Assembly: GCA_963824395.1 (NCBI GenBank)
Contig: CAWGPF010000001.1
Location: 2,108,001 to 2,172,000, forward strand
Direction: 5' to 3'
Origin: 13-2-20CM-66-19 sp963824395
GTDB taxonomy: Bacteria > Pseudomonadota > Gammaproteobacteria > Steroidobacterales > Steroidobacteraceae
DNA length: 64,000 bases
The translations under genes and the position numbers were made by a program. The notes under the pieces are model-generated. The model was not told the origin of the DNA and ran no database searches. It saw only the letters and a list, made by a program, of their open reading frames with translations. Of this stretch, positions 8,849 to 17,281 are shown piece after piece (position 1 is the stretch's first letter; each line of letters starts with the position of its first letter).

Positions 8849-8875
8849 CGACCTCTGGTGTGTATCCTAGCCACC

Positions 8876-10852
8876 ATGAAAGAAAGACCGGCCCGGACGG
8901 CCGGGTATTGCGCAGCGCTCGCCCTGGCGGCGCTGCCGGCGAGCGTGACGTGGGGAGGTCCACCCAAGGTGGCAGCCGTCATACATCCGCGGTTGTGGCC
9001 GAAGCAGGCACCCGCCCTCAGGCGGGACGAGGAACTCGAGGCGCGCGTGGAGGCACTCCTCGCGCGCATGACGCCCGCCCAGAAGGCCGGCCAGCTGGTG
9101 CAGGCCGATATCGGCAGCATTACTCCCGACGACCTGCATCAGTATCCCCTCGGTTCGGTCCTCAACGGCGGCAACTCCTCCCCCCGCGACGACAAACTCG
9201 CGGCACCGAGTGAGTGGCTGGCGCTCGCGGACCGGTTCTACGACGCCTCCAGCGGCACTTCCGCGGAGCCTCGGGTGCCGGTGCTGTGGGGGACCGATGC
9301 CGTGCACGGGCACAACAACATTCCCGGCGCGACCATATTTCCGCACAACATCGGCCTCGGCGCGGCGCGCGACCCCGAACTCATTCGCCGCATCGGGGAG
9401 ATCACCGCGCTCGAGGTGCGGGTGACCGGGCTCGACTGGGCCTTCTCCCCGACCGTCGCGGTGGCGCGCGACGCGCGCTGGGGCCGTACCTACGAGAGCT
9501 ACTCGGAAAACCCCGAACTGGTGCGAACCTACGCTGCGGAGATGGTGCGGGGGCTGCAGGGTACCCCGGGTACCCCGGCGTTCCTGGATGCCGCCCACGT
9601 GCTGGCCACTCCCAAGCATTTCCTGGGCGACGGGGGCACGCAGGGCAAGGACCAGGGCGACAACCCCGCGAGCGAACGGGAACTGCGCGACGTCGACAGC
9701 CCGGGGTACCAGGCAGCGCTCGCCGCCGGCGCACAGATCGTGATGGCCTCCTACTCCAGCTGGCGCGGGCAGAAGATGCACGGCAACCATGCCCTCCTGA
9801 CCGACGTGCTCAAGGGGCGCTTCGGCTTCGATGGCTTCGTGATCGGTGACTGGAATGGCCACGCTCAGCTGCCCGGGTGCACCGCGGTGAGCTGTCCGTC
9901 GGGGGTTAATGCGGGCCTGGACATGCTCATGGCTCCGGATGGCTGGAAGGAGCTCCAGGCCAACCTTACGGCGCAAGCGGCGGCGGGGCAGATCGCGGCT
10001 GCGCGTCTGGACGACGCCGTGCGGCGCATCCTGCGGGTGAAGCTGCGCGCGGGCTTAATGAGCGAGGGCCGGCCGTCCTCGCGGCCGTATGCCGGCCACT
10101 ATGAGCTCCTCGGGGCGCCCGCCCACCGCGCCGTTGCCCGCCAGGCGGTCCGTGAGTCACTGGTGCTCCTGAAGAACCGTAACCACCTGCTGCCGCTCGC
10201 ACCCCGCCAGCGCGTGCTGGTCGCCGGTGACGGCGCCGACAGCATCGCGCGGCAGAGCGGGGGGTGGACCATCAACTGGCAGGGCACCGAGCCAAACCAG
10301 GTGTTTCCGCATGGGCAGACGCTCTACGCGGGCATCGCCGCATGCGTCGGCGAAGCCGGGGGCACGGCGGAACTGAGCATCGGCGGGGAGTTCCACACGC
10401 GCCCGGACGTTGCGATCGTCATCTTCGGCGAGACGCCCTATGCGGAGTACGCCGGCGACGTCGCGACCCTCGAATACAGCCCCGGTGACAAGCGCGACCT
10501 GGCGCTGCTCAAGCGTTTGCGTGAGCTGGACATCCCGGTGGTGGCGGTGCTGCTCTCGGGGCGCCCGCTGTGGGTCAATGCCGAGATCAACGCCGCCGAC
10601 AGCTTCGTGGCCGCGTGGCTGCCGGGGCCCGAAGGCGGGGGCGTCGCAGACGTGCTGTTCACCAGGCCCGACGGGACGGTGCGCTTCGATTTCCGCGGCC
10701 GGCTGCCGTTTTCCTGGCCGGCCACGCCGCGGCCGCCGGCCGTGGACGGCGGGCCCGGTGAGCCGCCGCTGTTTGCGTTTGGCTACGGCATGACTTATGC
10801 CGACGCCGGCTATCTCACGCACCTGCCCGAGAGTCCCGCGCCGCCGCGCTGA
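8876..10852 (+). CDS. Secreted GH3 beta-glucosidase / exo-glucanase
   Basis: A 658-residue glycoside hydrolase family 3 enzyme of the exo-1,3/1,4-beta-glucanase type. Although the frame is open from 8198, translation must start at 8876 because the upstream part lies antisense to the sigma factor gene. From 8876 there is a signal peptide of about 25 residues. The (beta/alpha)8 domain carries the nucleophile Asp at about residue 325 (IGDWNG). The C-terminal alpha/beta domain has the likely acid/base Glu at about 524 (ETPYAEYAGD). It would release glucose from beta-glucans or cello-oligosaccharides in the periplasm. Two tandem GGTACCCCG units at about 9560-9580 encode Gly-Thr-Pro repeats. Confidence 0.93.
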   Translation: MKERPARTAGYCAALALAALPASVTWGGPPKVAAVIHPRLWPKQAPALRRDEELEARVEALLARMTPAQKAGQLVQADIGSITPDDLHQYPLGSVLNGGNSSPRDDKLAAPSEWLALADRFYDASSGTSAEPRVPVLWGTDAVHGHNNIPGATIFPHNIGLGAARDPELIRRIGEITALEVRVTGLDWAFSPTVAVARDARWGRTYESYSENPELVRTYAAEMVRGLQGTPGTPAFLDAAHVLATPKHFLGDGGTQGKDQGDNPASERELRDVDSPGYQAALAAGAQIVMASYSSWRGQKMHGNHALLTDVLKGRFGFDGFVIGDWNGHAQLPGCTAVSCPSGVNAGLDMLMAPDGWKELQANLTAQAAAGQIAAARLDDAVRRILRVKLRAGLMSEGRPSSRPYAGHYELLGAPAHRAVARQAVRESLVLLKNRNHLLPLAPRQRVLVAGDGADSIARQSGGWTINWQGTEPNQVFPHGQTLYAGIAACVGEAGGTAELSIGGEFHTRPDVAIVIFGETPYAEYAGDVATLEYSPGDKRDLALLKRLRELDIPVVAVLLSGRPLWVNAEINAADSFVAAWLPGPEGGGVADVLFTRPDGTVRFDFRGRLPFSWPATPRPPAVDGGPGEPPLFAFGYGMTYADAGYLTHLPESPAPPR

Positions 10853-10936
10853 CAGGAGCGCCGCGGCGTGCTCCCGGTCACATCCGTGTCACGGGATGCC
10901 GGCAAGGTGCTGCAACACTTTACGGGCCAGACGCGG

Positions 10937-10968
10937 GCGGGGTGCGGAAAGGGATCTCCGCACCCCGC
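10937..10968. terminator. 12-bp perfect hairpin between convergent genes
   Basis: A perfect 12-bp GC-rich stem (arms 10937-10948 and 10957-10968) with an 8-base loop lies between the end of the GH3 gene and the end of the ParB-like gene, which converge. There is no U-run on either side. It probably acts as a bidirectional transcript end or 3' stabiliser rather than a textbook intrinsic terminator. Confidence 0.6.
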
Positions 10969-10977
10969 GGCGGAGCC

Positions 10978-11970
10978 TTAATCCGCGGCGGCGCCGACCG
11001 CCACCCAGGCGAGATCCGAGTTCGACACCGAGCCCACGTTGAAATTGCGTGCGGCTGCCGCCATGCGCGTCAGCGCCTGGGCGATCGGCATCGGCGGCTT
11101 GGTGTCGCCTTTCTTGAGTTTGTGAAAGCGCACCGGGTTGATGCGCGCCACGACGTAGTTGCGCAGGTACGGTGACTTGAAGCCCTTGGCCTGCAACGCT
11201 GCGATCACGTCCTTGACGCGGGCGTCGATCTGGATCAGGCGCGCGGCGTAGTCCTCGCGCTGCCGCAGGCTCACCGCCAGCGTGCGTTCGCTGAAGCGGT
11301 CGACCTTCTTCAGGAAGGCGCTGTAAGCGCCGCCGGCGAAGCGCGGCGCGCGCTCGTAGACGAGCCCGAGGGTGATGAGCTCGGCGGCCTCGAACTCCTG
11401 GCGGAACGCGTCCTCGCGCTCGCGGCCGCGGCGCTTGGCGAGGTTGCGCGCCATGCGCACCACCTCGAGGCTGCGGTCCTTGAGGTTGTGGGCCTTCTCG
11501 GTGTTGAGGGCGAGGATGCGGTAGGCGAGCGTCTCGTCGCCGGAGATGAGCGCGGTGATCTGCTTGAGCCCCAGCACCTTCGCGGCCGCGAGCCGGTGAC
11601 GCCCGTTCGGCGTCCACAGCCGCCCGTCCTCGCCGCGCACCACGATGAGCGGATCAAGAAACGCGCCCGTCTCCTCGATCGCGCCCGCGAGGCGCTTGGC
11701 GTGCGTGGGTGACAGGTCGCGCTGGAAGGGCGTCGGCTGCACCGCCGCGAAGGGCAGGCTTGCCAGCAGCAGCGCGCGTCCGCCGAGCGGCTCGCGGTAG
11801 GCGCCGATCGGCGCACCGCCCGCGTCGCGCACCAGCTGTGCGAGGGGCGCGATCTGCGGATCATCCAGCGCCACGGCCACCTGCGCCGCCTCGAGGCCGC
11901 GGCTTTGTTTGCGCGGCGCGAGACTGGTGCGCTTGCGCGCGCCGCGCCGCGCGGACTTGGCTTGGGCCAT
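10978..11970 (-). CDS. ParB/Srx-fold DNA-binding-like protein
   Basis: A protein of about 330 residues with a ParB N-terminal (ParB/sulfiredoxin fold) domain: PTPFQRDLSP, then DPLIVVRGEDGRLWTPNGRH followed by RLAAAKVLGL, where GRHR takes the place of the GERR nucleotide-binding motif. I chose the ATG at 11970 (GGGAG upstream, basic N terminus with two KR/RR clusters) over an earlier in-frame start. The rest is helical and rich in charged residues, with no ParA partner nearby, so a chromosome-partition role is not supported. Relatives include nucleoid-associated and plasmid-derived ParB-like proteins. It is divergent from the MATE gene across 59 bases. Confidence 0.75.
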   Translation of the reverse strand: MAQAKSARRGARKRTSLAPRKQSRGLEAAQVAVALDDPQIAPLAQLVRDAGGAPIGAYREPLGGRALLLASLPFAAVQPTPFQRDLSPTHAKRLAGAIEETGAFLDPLIVVRGEDGRLWTPNGRHRLAAAKVLGLKQITALISGDETLAYRILALNTEKAHNLKDRSLEVVRMARNLAKRRGREREDAFRQEFEAAELITLGLVYERAPRFAGGAYSAFLKKVDRFSERTLAVSLRQREDYAARLIQIDARVKDVIAALQAKGFKSPYLRNYVVARINPVRFHKLKKGDTKPPMPIAQALTRMAAAARNFNVGSVSNSDLAWVAVGAAAD

Positions 11971-12029
11971 GGGCGCAATCTCCCGTTGGAATGAGTGTGC
12001 GAGAATGACGGATTGATGAGGATGTTGCC

Positions 12030-13481
12030 ATGGATGCCTCCCGCGAGACAGCGAGCGCCCTGCGCCCGGCGGCTGCCGCTGCGCGTCTGCCGGCACAGCG
12101 CATCGATGCCGCCGGGCATGCGCACGTGGACCAGCGGGCGGTGTTGGCCCTGGCGCTGCCGCTCATGGCCAACAGCGCCGTGCAGATCGTCCTCAACCTC
12201 ACCGACATGTGGTTCATGGGACGCATCTCGACCAAGGCGCTCGCCGCGGTCGGGGCCGTGCAATGGCTCATCATGGCGGCGGTGCTGGTGCTCGGCGGCG
12301 CCGGCACTGCGGTGCAGACCCTGGTGGCACAGCACTACGGGGCGCGTCGCTACAGCCGCGCCGGGGAGGCGGTCTGGACCGCCATCTGGGGCATGGCGTG
12401 CGCCGCCCCGGTGTTCATACTCGTGGGGGCCGCACGTCACCTGATCCTCGCACCGTTCGGCTTCGATGCGCAGATCGAGAGTCTCGCGGCCGCCTTCTGG
12501 TTCCCGCGCATCGGCGGCGCCTTCGTGGGCGCGGCGGTGTGGGCCACGCTCGGGTTCTTCAACGGCATCGGCCGGCCGCGCATCACGCTGTGGATCACGC
12601 TCGTCACGACGCTCGCCAATGCACTTCTCAACCAGCTCTTCATCTTCGGCCTGGGCTTCGGCATCGCCGGCTCCGCCTGGGCGACCAACTGTGCGCAGCT
12701 GATCGGCCTGCTGTTCGCCCTGACGATTTTCCTGCAGCCCTACTACCGCCGTCGGTATCACTCGCACCTCACCTGGCATCCGCACGCGCAGCGACTGTGG
12801 GCGCAGCTGCGCCTCGGGGTGCCGATGGGATTGCCGCCGGCGGCGGACCTGCTCGGCTTTGCCATCTTCCAGATGATGCAGACCTGGCTCGGGACCGCCG
12901 ACGGCGCCGCCACGCAGATGGTGATGATGCTGACCTCGCTCTCCTACATGCCCGGCTTCGGCATCGCCTCCGCCGGCACCACGCTCGTCGGCCAGTCGAT
13001 CGGCGCCGGGGCGCGCGACTGGGCGCTGCGGGTCGGCAACCGCACGATCCTCCTCGCCGCCTGCTACATGGGCGGCATCGGTGTCGTGATCGCCGTCACC
13101 GGTCCGTGGCTGCTGCCTTTCTTCACCGGCGCCCACGATGCCGACGCGGTGGCGGCGGTGGCGCTCGGGATGCGGCTCTTATGGCTGGCGGCCGCGTTCC
13201 AGTTCTTCGACGGACTGAACATGGGCAGCAGCATGTGCCTGCGTGGCGCGGGCGACGTCAAGGTGCCCGCCGCCCTGGTGCTGCCGATGTCGCTGCTGTT
13301 CTTCGCGCCGCTCGCGCATGCGCTCACCTTCGCGCCAGGCCAGGGCTGGGTACACTTCCTGCCGCAGTACGGCTACGGCGCCGTGGGCGGCTGGGTGGCG
13401 GTGCTCGTCTACGTGATGGTTCTCGGCAGCGTGCTCTTCCTGCGCTGGCGCTCGTGCGCCTGGCAGCGGATCCGGCTGTGA
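12030..13481 (+). CDS. MATE family multidrug/toxin exporter
   Basis: A 483-residue polytopic membrane protein with the MATE arrangement of about 12 helices in two halves; the first half opens with QRAVLALALPLMANSAVQI and the second with LRLGVPMGLPPAADLLG. It would export cationic drugs or metabolites in exchange for Na+ or H+. The start at 12030 follows a GAGGA-type site. The next gene starts 17 bases after its stop on the same strand, so the YdcF-type and rhomboid genes may be in the same transcript. The substrate cannot be inferred. Confidence 0.92.
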   Translation: MDASRETASALRPAAAAARLPAQRIDAAGHAHVDQRAVLALALPLMANSAVQIVLNLTDMWFMGRISTKALAAVGAVQWLIMAAVLVLGGAGTAVQTLVAQHYGARRYSRAGEAVWTAIWGMACAAPVFILVGAARHLILAPFGFDAQIESLAAAFWFPRIGGAFVGAAVWATLGFFNGIGRPRITLWITLVTTLANALLNQLFIFGLGFGIAGSAWATNCAQLIGLLFALTIFLQPYYRRRYHSHLTWHPHAQRLWAQLRLGVPMGLPPAADLLGFAIFQMMQTWLGTADGAATQMVMMLTSLSYMPGFGIASAGTTLVGQSIGAGARDWALRVGNRTILLAACYMGGIGVVIAVTGPWLLPFFTGAHDADAVAAVALGMRLLWLAAAFQFFDGLNMGSSMCLRGAGDVKVPAALVLPMSLLFFAPLAHALTFAPGQGWVHFLPQYGYGAVGGWVAVLVYVMVLGSVLFLRWRSCAWQRIRL

Positions 13482-13497
13482 GCTCGGGGCAGCGCCG

Positions 13498-14292
13498 GTG
13501 TTCGTGACGCTCAAGATGCTGCTGCGCACGCTGATCCTGCCGCCGGCGAGTCTGCTGGTGCTCGCCGGTGTCGGGCTGTGGCTGGTGGCGCGGCGGCCCG
13601 CCGGGCGCGGCCGCCGCGCGGGACTCGCGCTCCTGAGCGTCGCGCTCGCGCTGCTGTGGCTCCTGGCGACCCCGGTCATCGCCGACTTGTTCGAGCGCGC
13701 CGCCGATCGGGTGCCGGCCTTAAGTCCGGAGGCCGCCGACGCGGCGCACGCCCAGGCGATCGTCATTCTGTCCGGCGGCGCCACGCGCCACCGCGCCCCG
13801 GAGTACGGGCACACCCCGGCCGCCGGCGAAGAGCTGCTCGAGCGCCTCGCCTACGGGGCCTATCTGGCGCACCGCACCGCGCTGCCGGTACTGGTGAGCG
13901 GCAGCTTCGCGGAGACCGAGTCCATGCACACCGTGCTCGCGCGTGACTTTGGCGTCCCGACGCGCTGGATCGAGAGCCACTCGCGCGACACCTTCGAGAA
14001 CGCGCTCTTTTCCACGCCGATCCTGCGAACCGCGGGCGTCAGCCGCATCATCCTCGTCACCAGTGCCGCGCACGAGTACCGCGCGACGCACGAGTTCGAG
14101 GCGGCAGGATTTGCGGTGGTGCCGGCGCCGGTCGGGGTGTGGGAGCCGCAGGACCCCAACCCGACGCGCTACCTGCCGAGCGTCGTGGGTCTGCGCCGCT
14201 CCACCGAGGCGCTGTACGAGCTCATCGGCGAGGTGGCGCGCCAATTGTTCGCGCTCGTGCATCTGCGGCGCCACGAGGCCGCGCCTGCCTGA
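13498..14292 (+). CDS. YdcF/ElyC-type DUF218 membrane protein
   Basis: A 264-residue protein with two N-terminal membrane segments (about residues 5-30 and 38-60) and a DUF218 domain (AIVILSGGATRH, VLVSGSFAETES, WIESHSRDTFENA, ILVTSAAHEYRA). The family includes E. coli ElyC and SanA, envelope proteins that affect peptidoglycan assembly and permeability; the biochemical activity is unresolved. It uses a GTG start 17 bases after the MATE gene, and the rhomboid gene begins 8 bases after its stop, so these three look like one operon. Confidence 0.85.
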   Translation: MFVTLKMLLRTLILPPASLLVLAGVGLWLVARRPAGRGRRAGLALLSVALALLWLLATPVIADLFERAADRVPALSPEAADAAHAQAIVILSGGATRHRAPEYGHTPAAGEELLERLAYGAYLAHRTALPVLVSGSFAETESMHTVLARDFGVPTRWIESHSRDTFENALFSTPILRTAGVSRIILVTSAAHEYRATHEFEAAGFAVVPAPVGVWEPQDPNPTRYLPSVVGLRRSTEALYELIGEVARQLFALVHLRRHEAAPA

Positions 14293-14299
14293 GGCCCCG

Positions 14300-15184
14300 A
14301 TGCTGACCCCGCAGCTGACGACCGTGTTCCGCTCAGCGCGCAAGCGCGACTGCGATGAGCGGCTGCTGGTCCTGACCGCCGTGGGCGTGGCCGGCGTGGT
14401 GCTGCTCGGTGAGGGGGAGTTCCTGCTGCAGGTGGACGCGGCCGATGCCGGCTACGCCCTGCAGCACCTGCTGCAGTATGAGGCGGAGAACCGCGCACCA
14501 CCCCCGCCGCCGCCGCCGCCCTACCTCTACCCGCACGCCTGGACGGGCTGCGTCGCCTACGTGCTGGTACTGTTCGCGGTGGCCGCCGCACTCTCGCACG
14601 GGATCGCGCGCCTGGATGCCTTCGATGTGGGGGAGCTCGATGCGGCCCGGGTGCAGGCGGGTGAGTGGTGGCGCGCCTGGACGGCGCTCACGCTGCACCT
14701 CGATGGCCCGCACCTGGCCGCCAACCTTCTGGCCGGCGTGTGGTTCGGCTACCTCGCCGCCACGCAGATGGGCGCAGGCACCGCCTGGTTCCTCGGCGTC
14801 ACCGGGGCGGCCCTCGCCAACCTGCTCGAGGGCCTGTTCGCCGCGCCCGACCACCGCTCCGTCGGCGCCTCGACCGCGGTGTTCGCGCTTCTCGGGGCTA
14901 TGTCGGCGTTTTCGTGGCGCGAGCGCCTCGCCACCCCGCAGCGCTGGGCGCGCCGCTGGGGGCCGCTCATCGCCGGCGTGATACTGCTCGGCTGGACGGG
15001 AACTGCGGGGGAGGGCACGGACGTGATCGCCCACCTGGGCGGCTTCATCGTCGGCGCGCTGCTGGGCGCGACGCTCGCGCTGCCGCGGCTGCAACCCCGG
15101 CTGCGCTCGCTGCCGCAGTGGCTGCCGGCGCTGGCGACGCTTGCGAGCCTCACCCTCGCCTGGGGCTGCGCGCTCGCGAGCTGA
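14300..15184 (+). CDS. Rhomboid family intramembrane serine protease
   Basis: A 294-residue membrane protein. The start at 14300 is preferred; the frame extends upstream but there it only mirrors the YdcF-type gene. The catalytic Ser is in GASTAVFALLG, the His in AHLGGFIVGALLGA, and the oxyanion segment HLDGPHLAANLL carries the conserved Asn. It cleaves membrane-anchored substrates within the bilayer. The N terminus holds a soluble stretch of about 70 residues ending in a run of eight prolines coded by a CCG/CCC repeat (about 14498-14522), an uncommon linker. It follows the YdcF-type gene closely. Confidence 0.88.
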   Translation: MLTPQLTTVFRSARKRDCDERLLVLTAVGVAGVVLLGEGEFLLQVDAADAGYALQHLLQYEAENRAPPPPPPPPYLYPHAWTGCVAYVLVLFAVAAALSHGIARLDAFDVGELDAARVQAGEWWRAWTALTLHLDGPHLAANLLAGVWFGYLAATQMGAGTAWFLGVTGAALANLLEGLFAAPDHRSVGASTAVFALLGAMSAFSWRERLATPQRWARRWGPLIAGVILLGWTGTAGEGTDVIAHLGGFIVGALLGATLALPRLQPRLRSLPQWLPALATLASLTLAWGCALAS

Positions 15185-15212
15185 CCGCACACCGCAGGGT
15201 GTGTGAGATGCG

Positions 15213-16196
15213 CTATGGACCCTCGACGCTGTAGCCGCGCGCGCGCAGCGCCGCCAGCGCCCCCTGCTCGCCGAGCAGCCGGTCCATCGACTGCACCGCG
15301 AGGGTCCCCTGGTTGCGCCGCAGGCCGTCCTCGACCGCGATCAGCCAGTCGTCCTGGGCGCGCGCGATGAGGCTGCGCACGCGCTCGGAGTTGGACACCG
15401 CCGAGATGCACGCGGTGCGATCGGCCGCGTGCGGGAGCTTGCGCAGCGTCTCCACGTCGCCGAGCGCCCAGGCCTGGGCGCGCGCCTGCAGCGGCGCGAT
15501 GTCGGTCTCGAGCAGTGTCACGACGGACTCCAGGCACGCCACCTCGCGGTCGAGAGGCGTCCTGCCCACGTCCTTGAGCACATCCACCGGATCCTCGATC
15601 TTCAGCTTGTCCTGGTGCACGCGTACCCCCTGCGCGCGCGCGAGCTGCAGGACCGTCTCCTGCACTTCGTTGTGCTGCGCAAGGCCCGCGGCATCGAAGA
15701 CCCGCGCTACCAGCTGCCGACCGGCGAGCATCGGCCGCATGCTCTCGAGCTTGTTGTCCTTGGGATCGTAGCGCGCCTTGAGCGCCTCGACCCGCTGGTA
15801 CAGCGGTGCCGGCAGCGTCTGGCGCAGCGGCAGGTTGTCGGGCGGCTTCTGCAGGCGCCGCCACTCGATGTAAACGCGCAGCGCGGTCAGGGGATTGGCA
15901 CCGATGCCGTAGCTCGGCCATGCCGGCACGACTTCCTGGGTGTGCCCGAGCACCTCGCGCACCGCATCGGGCTGCCACACCATCTTCTTGGGCAACGGCG
16001 AGATGGTGCCGAGGATCCACAGCGTGTGATCGCCCTTGCGCACCGTCCACATGCGCGGGCCCTCGTGGCGGCCCTCGACGACGATCTCCTGGATCGGCTC
16101 CGCGAGCGCGGGCGCGGCGGCTGGCTGCGCCCGCAGCGCCGGCGCGAGCAGCGCGAGGAGCATGAGCCCGAGCCCGGCACTGCGCAGGGTGCTCAT
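15213..16196 (-). CDS. TraB/GumN family exported protein
   Basis: A TraB/GumN family protein of about 327 residues. I took the ATG at 16196, which starts a clear signal peptide (hydrophobic residues 7-20, cleavage near LRAQ). The family N-terminal signature LWILGTISPLP is present; in relatives this segment (GTxH) is thought to be part of a Tiki-like metalloprotease site, but here the His position reads Ser-Pro, so activity is doubtful. A periplasmic location is likely. The next gene on the same strand (16210-16881) ends 13 bases upstream, suggesting an operon of two exported proteins. Confidence 0.8.
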   Translation of the reverse strand: MSTLRSAGLGLMLLALLAPALRAQPAAAPALAEPIQEIVVEGRHEGPRMWTVRKGDHTLWILGTISPLPKKMVWQPDAVREVLGHTQEVVPAWPSYGIGANPLTALRVYIEWRRLQKPPDNLPLRQTLPAPLYQRVEALKARYDPKDNKLESMRPMLAGRQLVARVFDAAGLAQHNEVQETVLQLARAQGVRVHQDKLKIEDPVDVLKDVGRTPLDREVACLESVVTLLETDIAPLQARAQAWALGDVETLRKLPHAADRTACISAVSNSERVRSLIARAQDDWLIAVEDGLRRNQGTLAVQSMDRLLGEQGALAALRARGYSVEGP

Positions 16197-16209
16197 CGCT
16201 CGCGGCACT

Positions 16210-16881
16210 TCAGTCGCTCGGCAGCTGCCGCGGCGGCGGGGAGCTCGTGGCCGCGTAGACACGAGTCAGTTTCTCCGCGGGCAGCTCGTAGGAGGCGATG
16301 TGCAGCTTCTCCACGATGCGCTTGCCATCCTCCGAGAGCGCGTAGGAATCGGTGACCTCCGGGCCCATCTGCGGCTTGATGACGATCACGTAGGCGCGGC
16401 CGTTCCAGCCGGATTTCTGGTCGGCCACCCCGTTCTCCGAGGACACCACGCTGTGCGCACCGGGCGTGAAGCTGTGGCGCGAGGTGCCGTAGTCGAACAC
16501 GATCTCCTCGGCACCCTGGTGGATGGTGAGGTACTCCCCGCGTGCCATCACCTCCTGCAGTACGTGCGCCATTTGCGAGTGGCGCAGCGGGTCATGGTGC
16601 GGCCCGTGCTCCTCCGGAACGTCGTTGGGCGCCGCGGCGCCCGCGGCGATGCGCGCCTGCTGGATGGCGGCGTTGCGGCTGATGATCTTCGCGGCCTGCT
16701 CGCGCATCGTCGCCAGAATCTTCTGCGGGTCATCGGAGGCGGCCGGATCGAGCCTCCAGCTGCCGGCGAGCGAGACTGCGGACGGGGCATCCGCCGCCAC
16801 GCGCTCACCGGTGCAGCCGCCGCACAGAACGGCGACGGCGCCGGCGCTCAGGAGCAACGTGGCCGCCCGGGCGATCAACAT
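16210..16881 (-). CDS. Exported protein of unknown function, lipoprotein-like
   Basis: A 223-residue protein that I do not recognise. The ATG at 16881 has GAGG about 10 bases upstream and begins a signal sequence ending LCGGC, a slightly unusual lipobox. The mature part contains a SLAGSWRLDPAASDDPQKI segment, a His-rich stretch near the middle (EEHGPHHDPLRH) and a beta-rich C-terminal half with TIHQGAEEIVFDYG, resembling small beta-barrel exported proteins. It precedes the TraB/GumN gene by 13 bases and is divergent from the CPXCG gene. The frame continues upstream but is antisense to other genes. Confidence 0.7.
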   Translation of the reverse strand: MLIARAATLLLSAGAVAVLCGGCTGERVAADAPSAVSLAGSWRLDPAASDDPQKILATMREQAAKIISRNAAIQQARIAAGAAAPNDVPEEHGPHHDPLRHSQMAHVLQEVMARGEYLTIHQGAEEIVFDYGTSRHSFTPGAHSVVSSENGVADQKSGWNGRAYVIVIKPQMGPEVTDSYALSEDGKRIVEKLHIASYELPAEKLTRVYAATSSPPPRQLPSD

Positions 16882-16950
16882 AGTGCGGTATCCTCGCTCC
16901 ACCTCATTGACGGGGCGCAGCATCGCAGTTCGCCACCTTCCCGCGCAACG

Positions 16951-17268
16951 ATGAAACGACCTAAGGCCCCCGGACTTGCCCGCCTGCGCCAGAGCATCAC
17001 CCGCCTGGACAGCGACAGCATCGACCAACTCTATGGCCTCGAGCCGGTCTGGGAACCGGCGGCGGGTGCGGCACGCCTGGCACCCGAGGAGTTCGTGGCG
17101 GTGCGGTGCCCTTATTGCGGCGAGCGGCTGGAAACCCGCGTCGACCTGACCGCCGATGAGCCCTCCTACGTGGAAGACTGCGAAGTGTGCTGCCGCCCGA
17201 TCGAGTTCCATATCGAGCGCGAAGAGGGCGGGCGTCTGCTCGCCCTCGAGGTGCGGCGGCTCGACTAG
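16951..17268 (+). CDS. CPXCG-motif small cysteine-rich protein
   Basis: A 105-residue protein whose C-terminal half carries CPYCGE and, about 30 residues later, CEVCCRP, a zinc-ribbon pair typical of the CPXCG cysteine-rich family. The ATG at 16951 opens a basic N terminus (MKRPKAPGLARLRQS). The family's role is unknown; the zinc ribbon suggests nucleic-acid or protein binding. It lies 69 bases from the divergent exported-protein gene and 13 bases before the DUF885 lipoprotein gene. Confidence 0.85.
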   Translation: MKRPKAPGLARLRQSITRLDSDSIDQLYGLEPVWEPAAGAARLAPEEFVAVRCPYCGERLETRVDLTADEPSYVEDCEVCCRPIEFHIEREEGGRLLALEVRRLD

Positions 17269-17281
17269 CGGACATTTAATA

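Noticed and set aside
8198..8875. N-terminal extension of the GH3 gene
   Set aside because: It is antisense to the sigma factor gene, and a signal peptide starts at 8876.
11310..13136. 608-codon open frame on the minus strand
   Set aside because: It is antisense to the MATE gene and partly out of frame with the ParB-like gene, with no domain signature.
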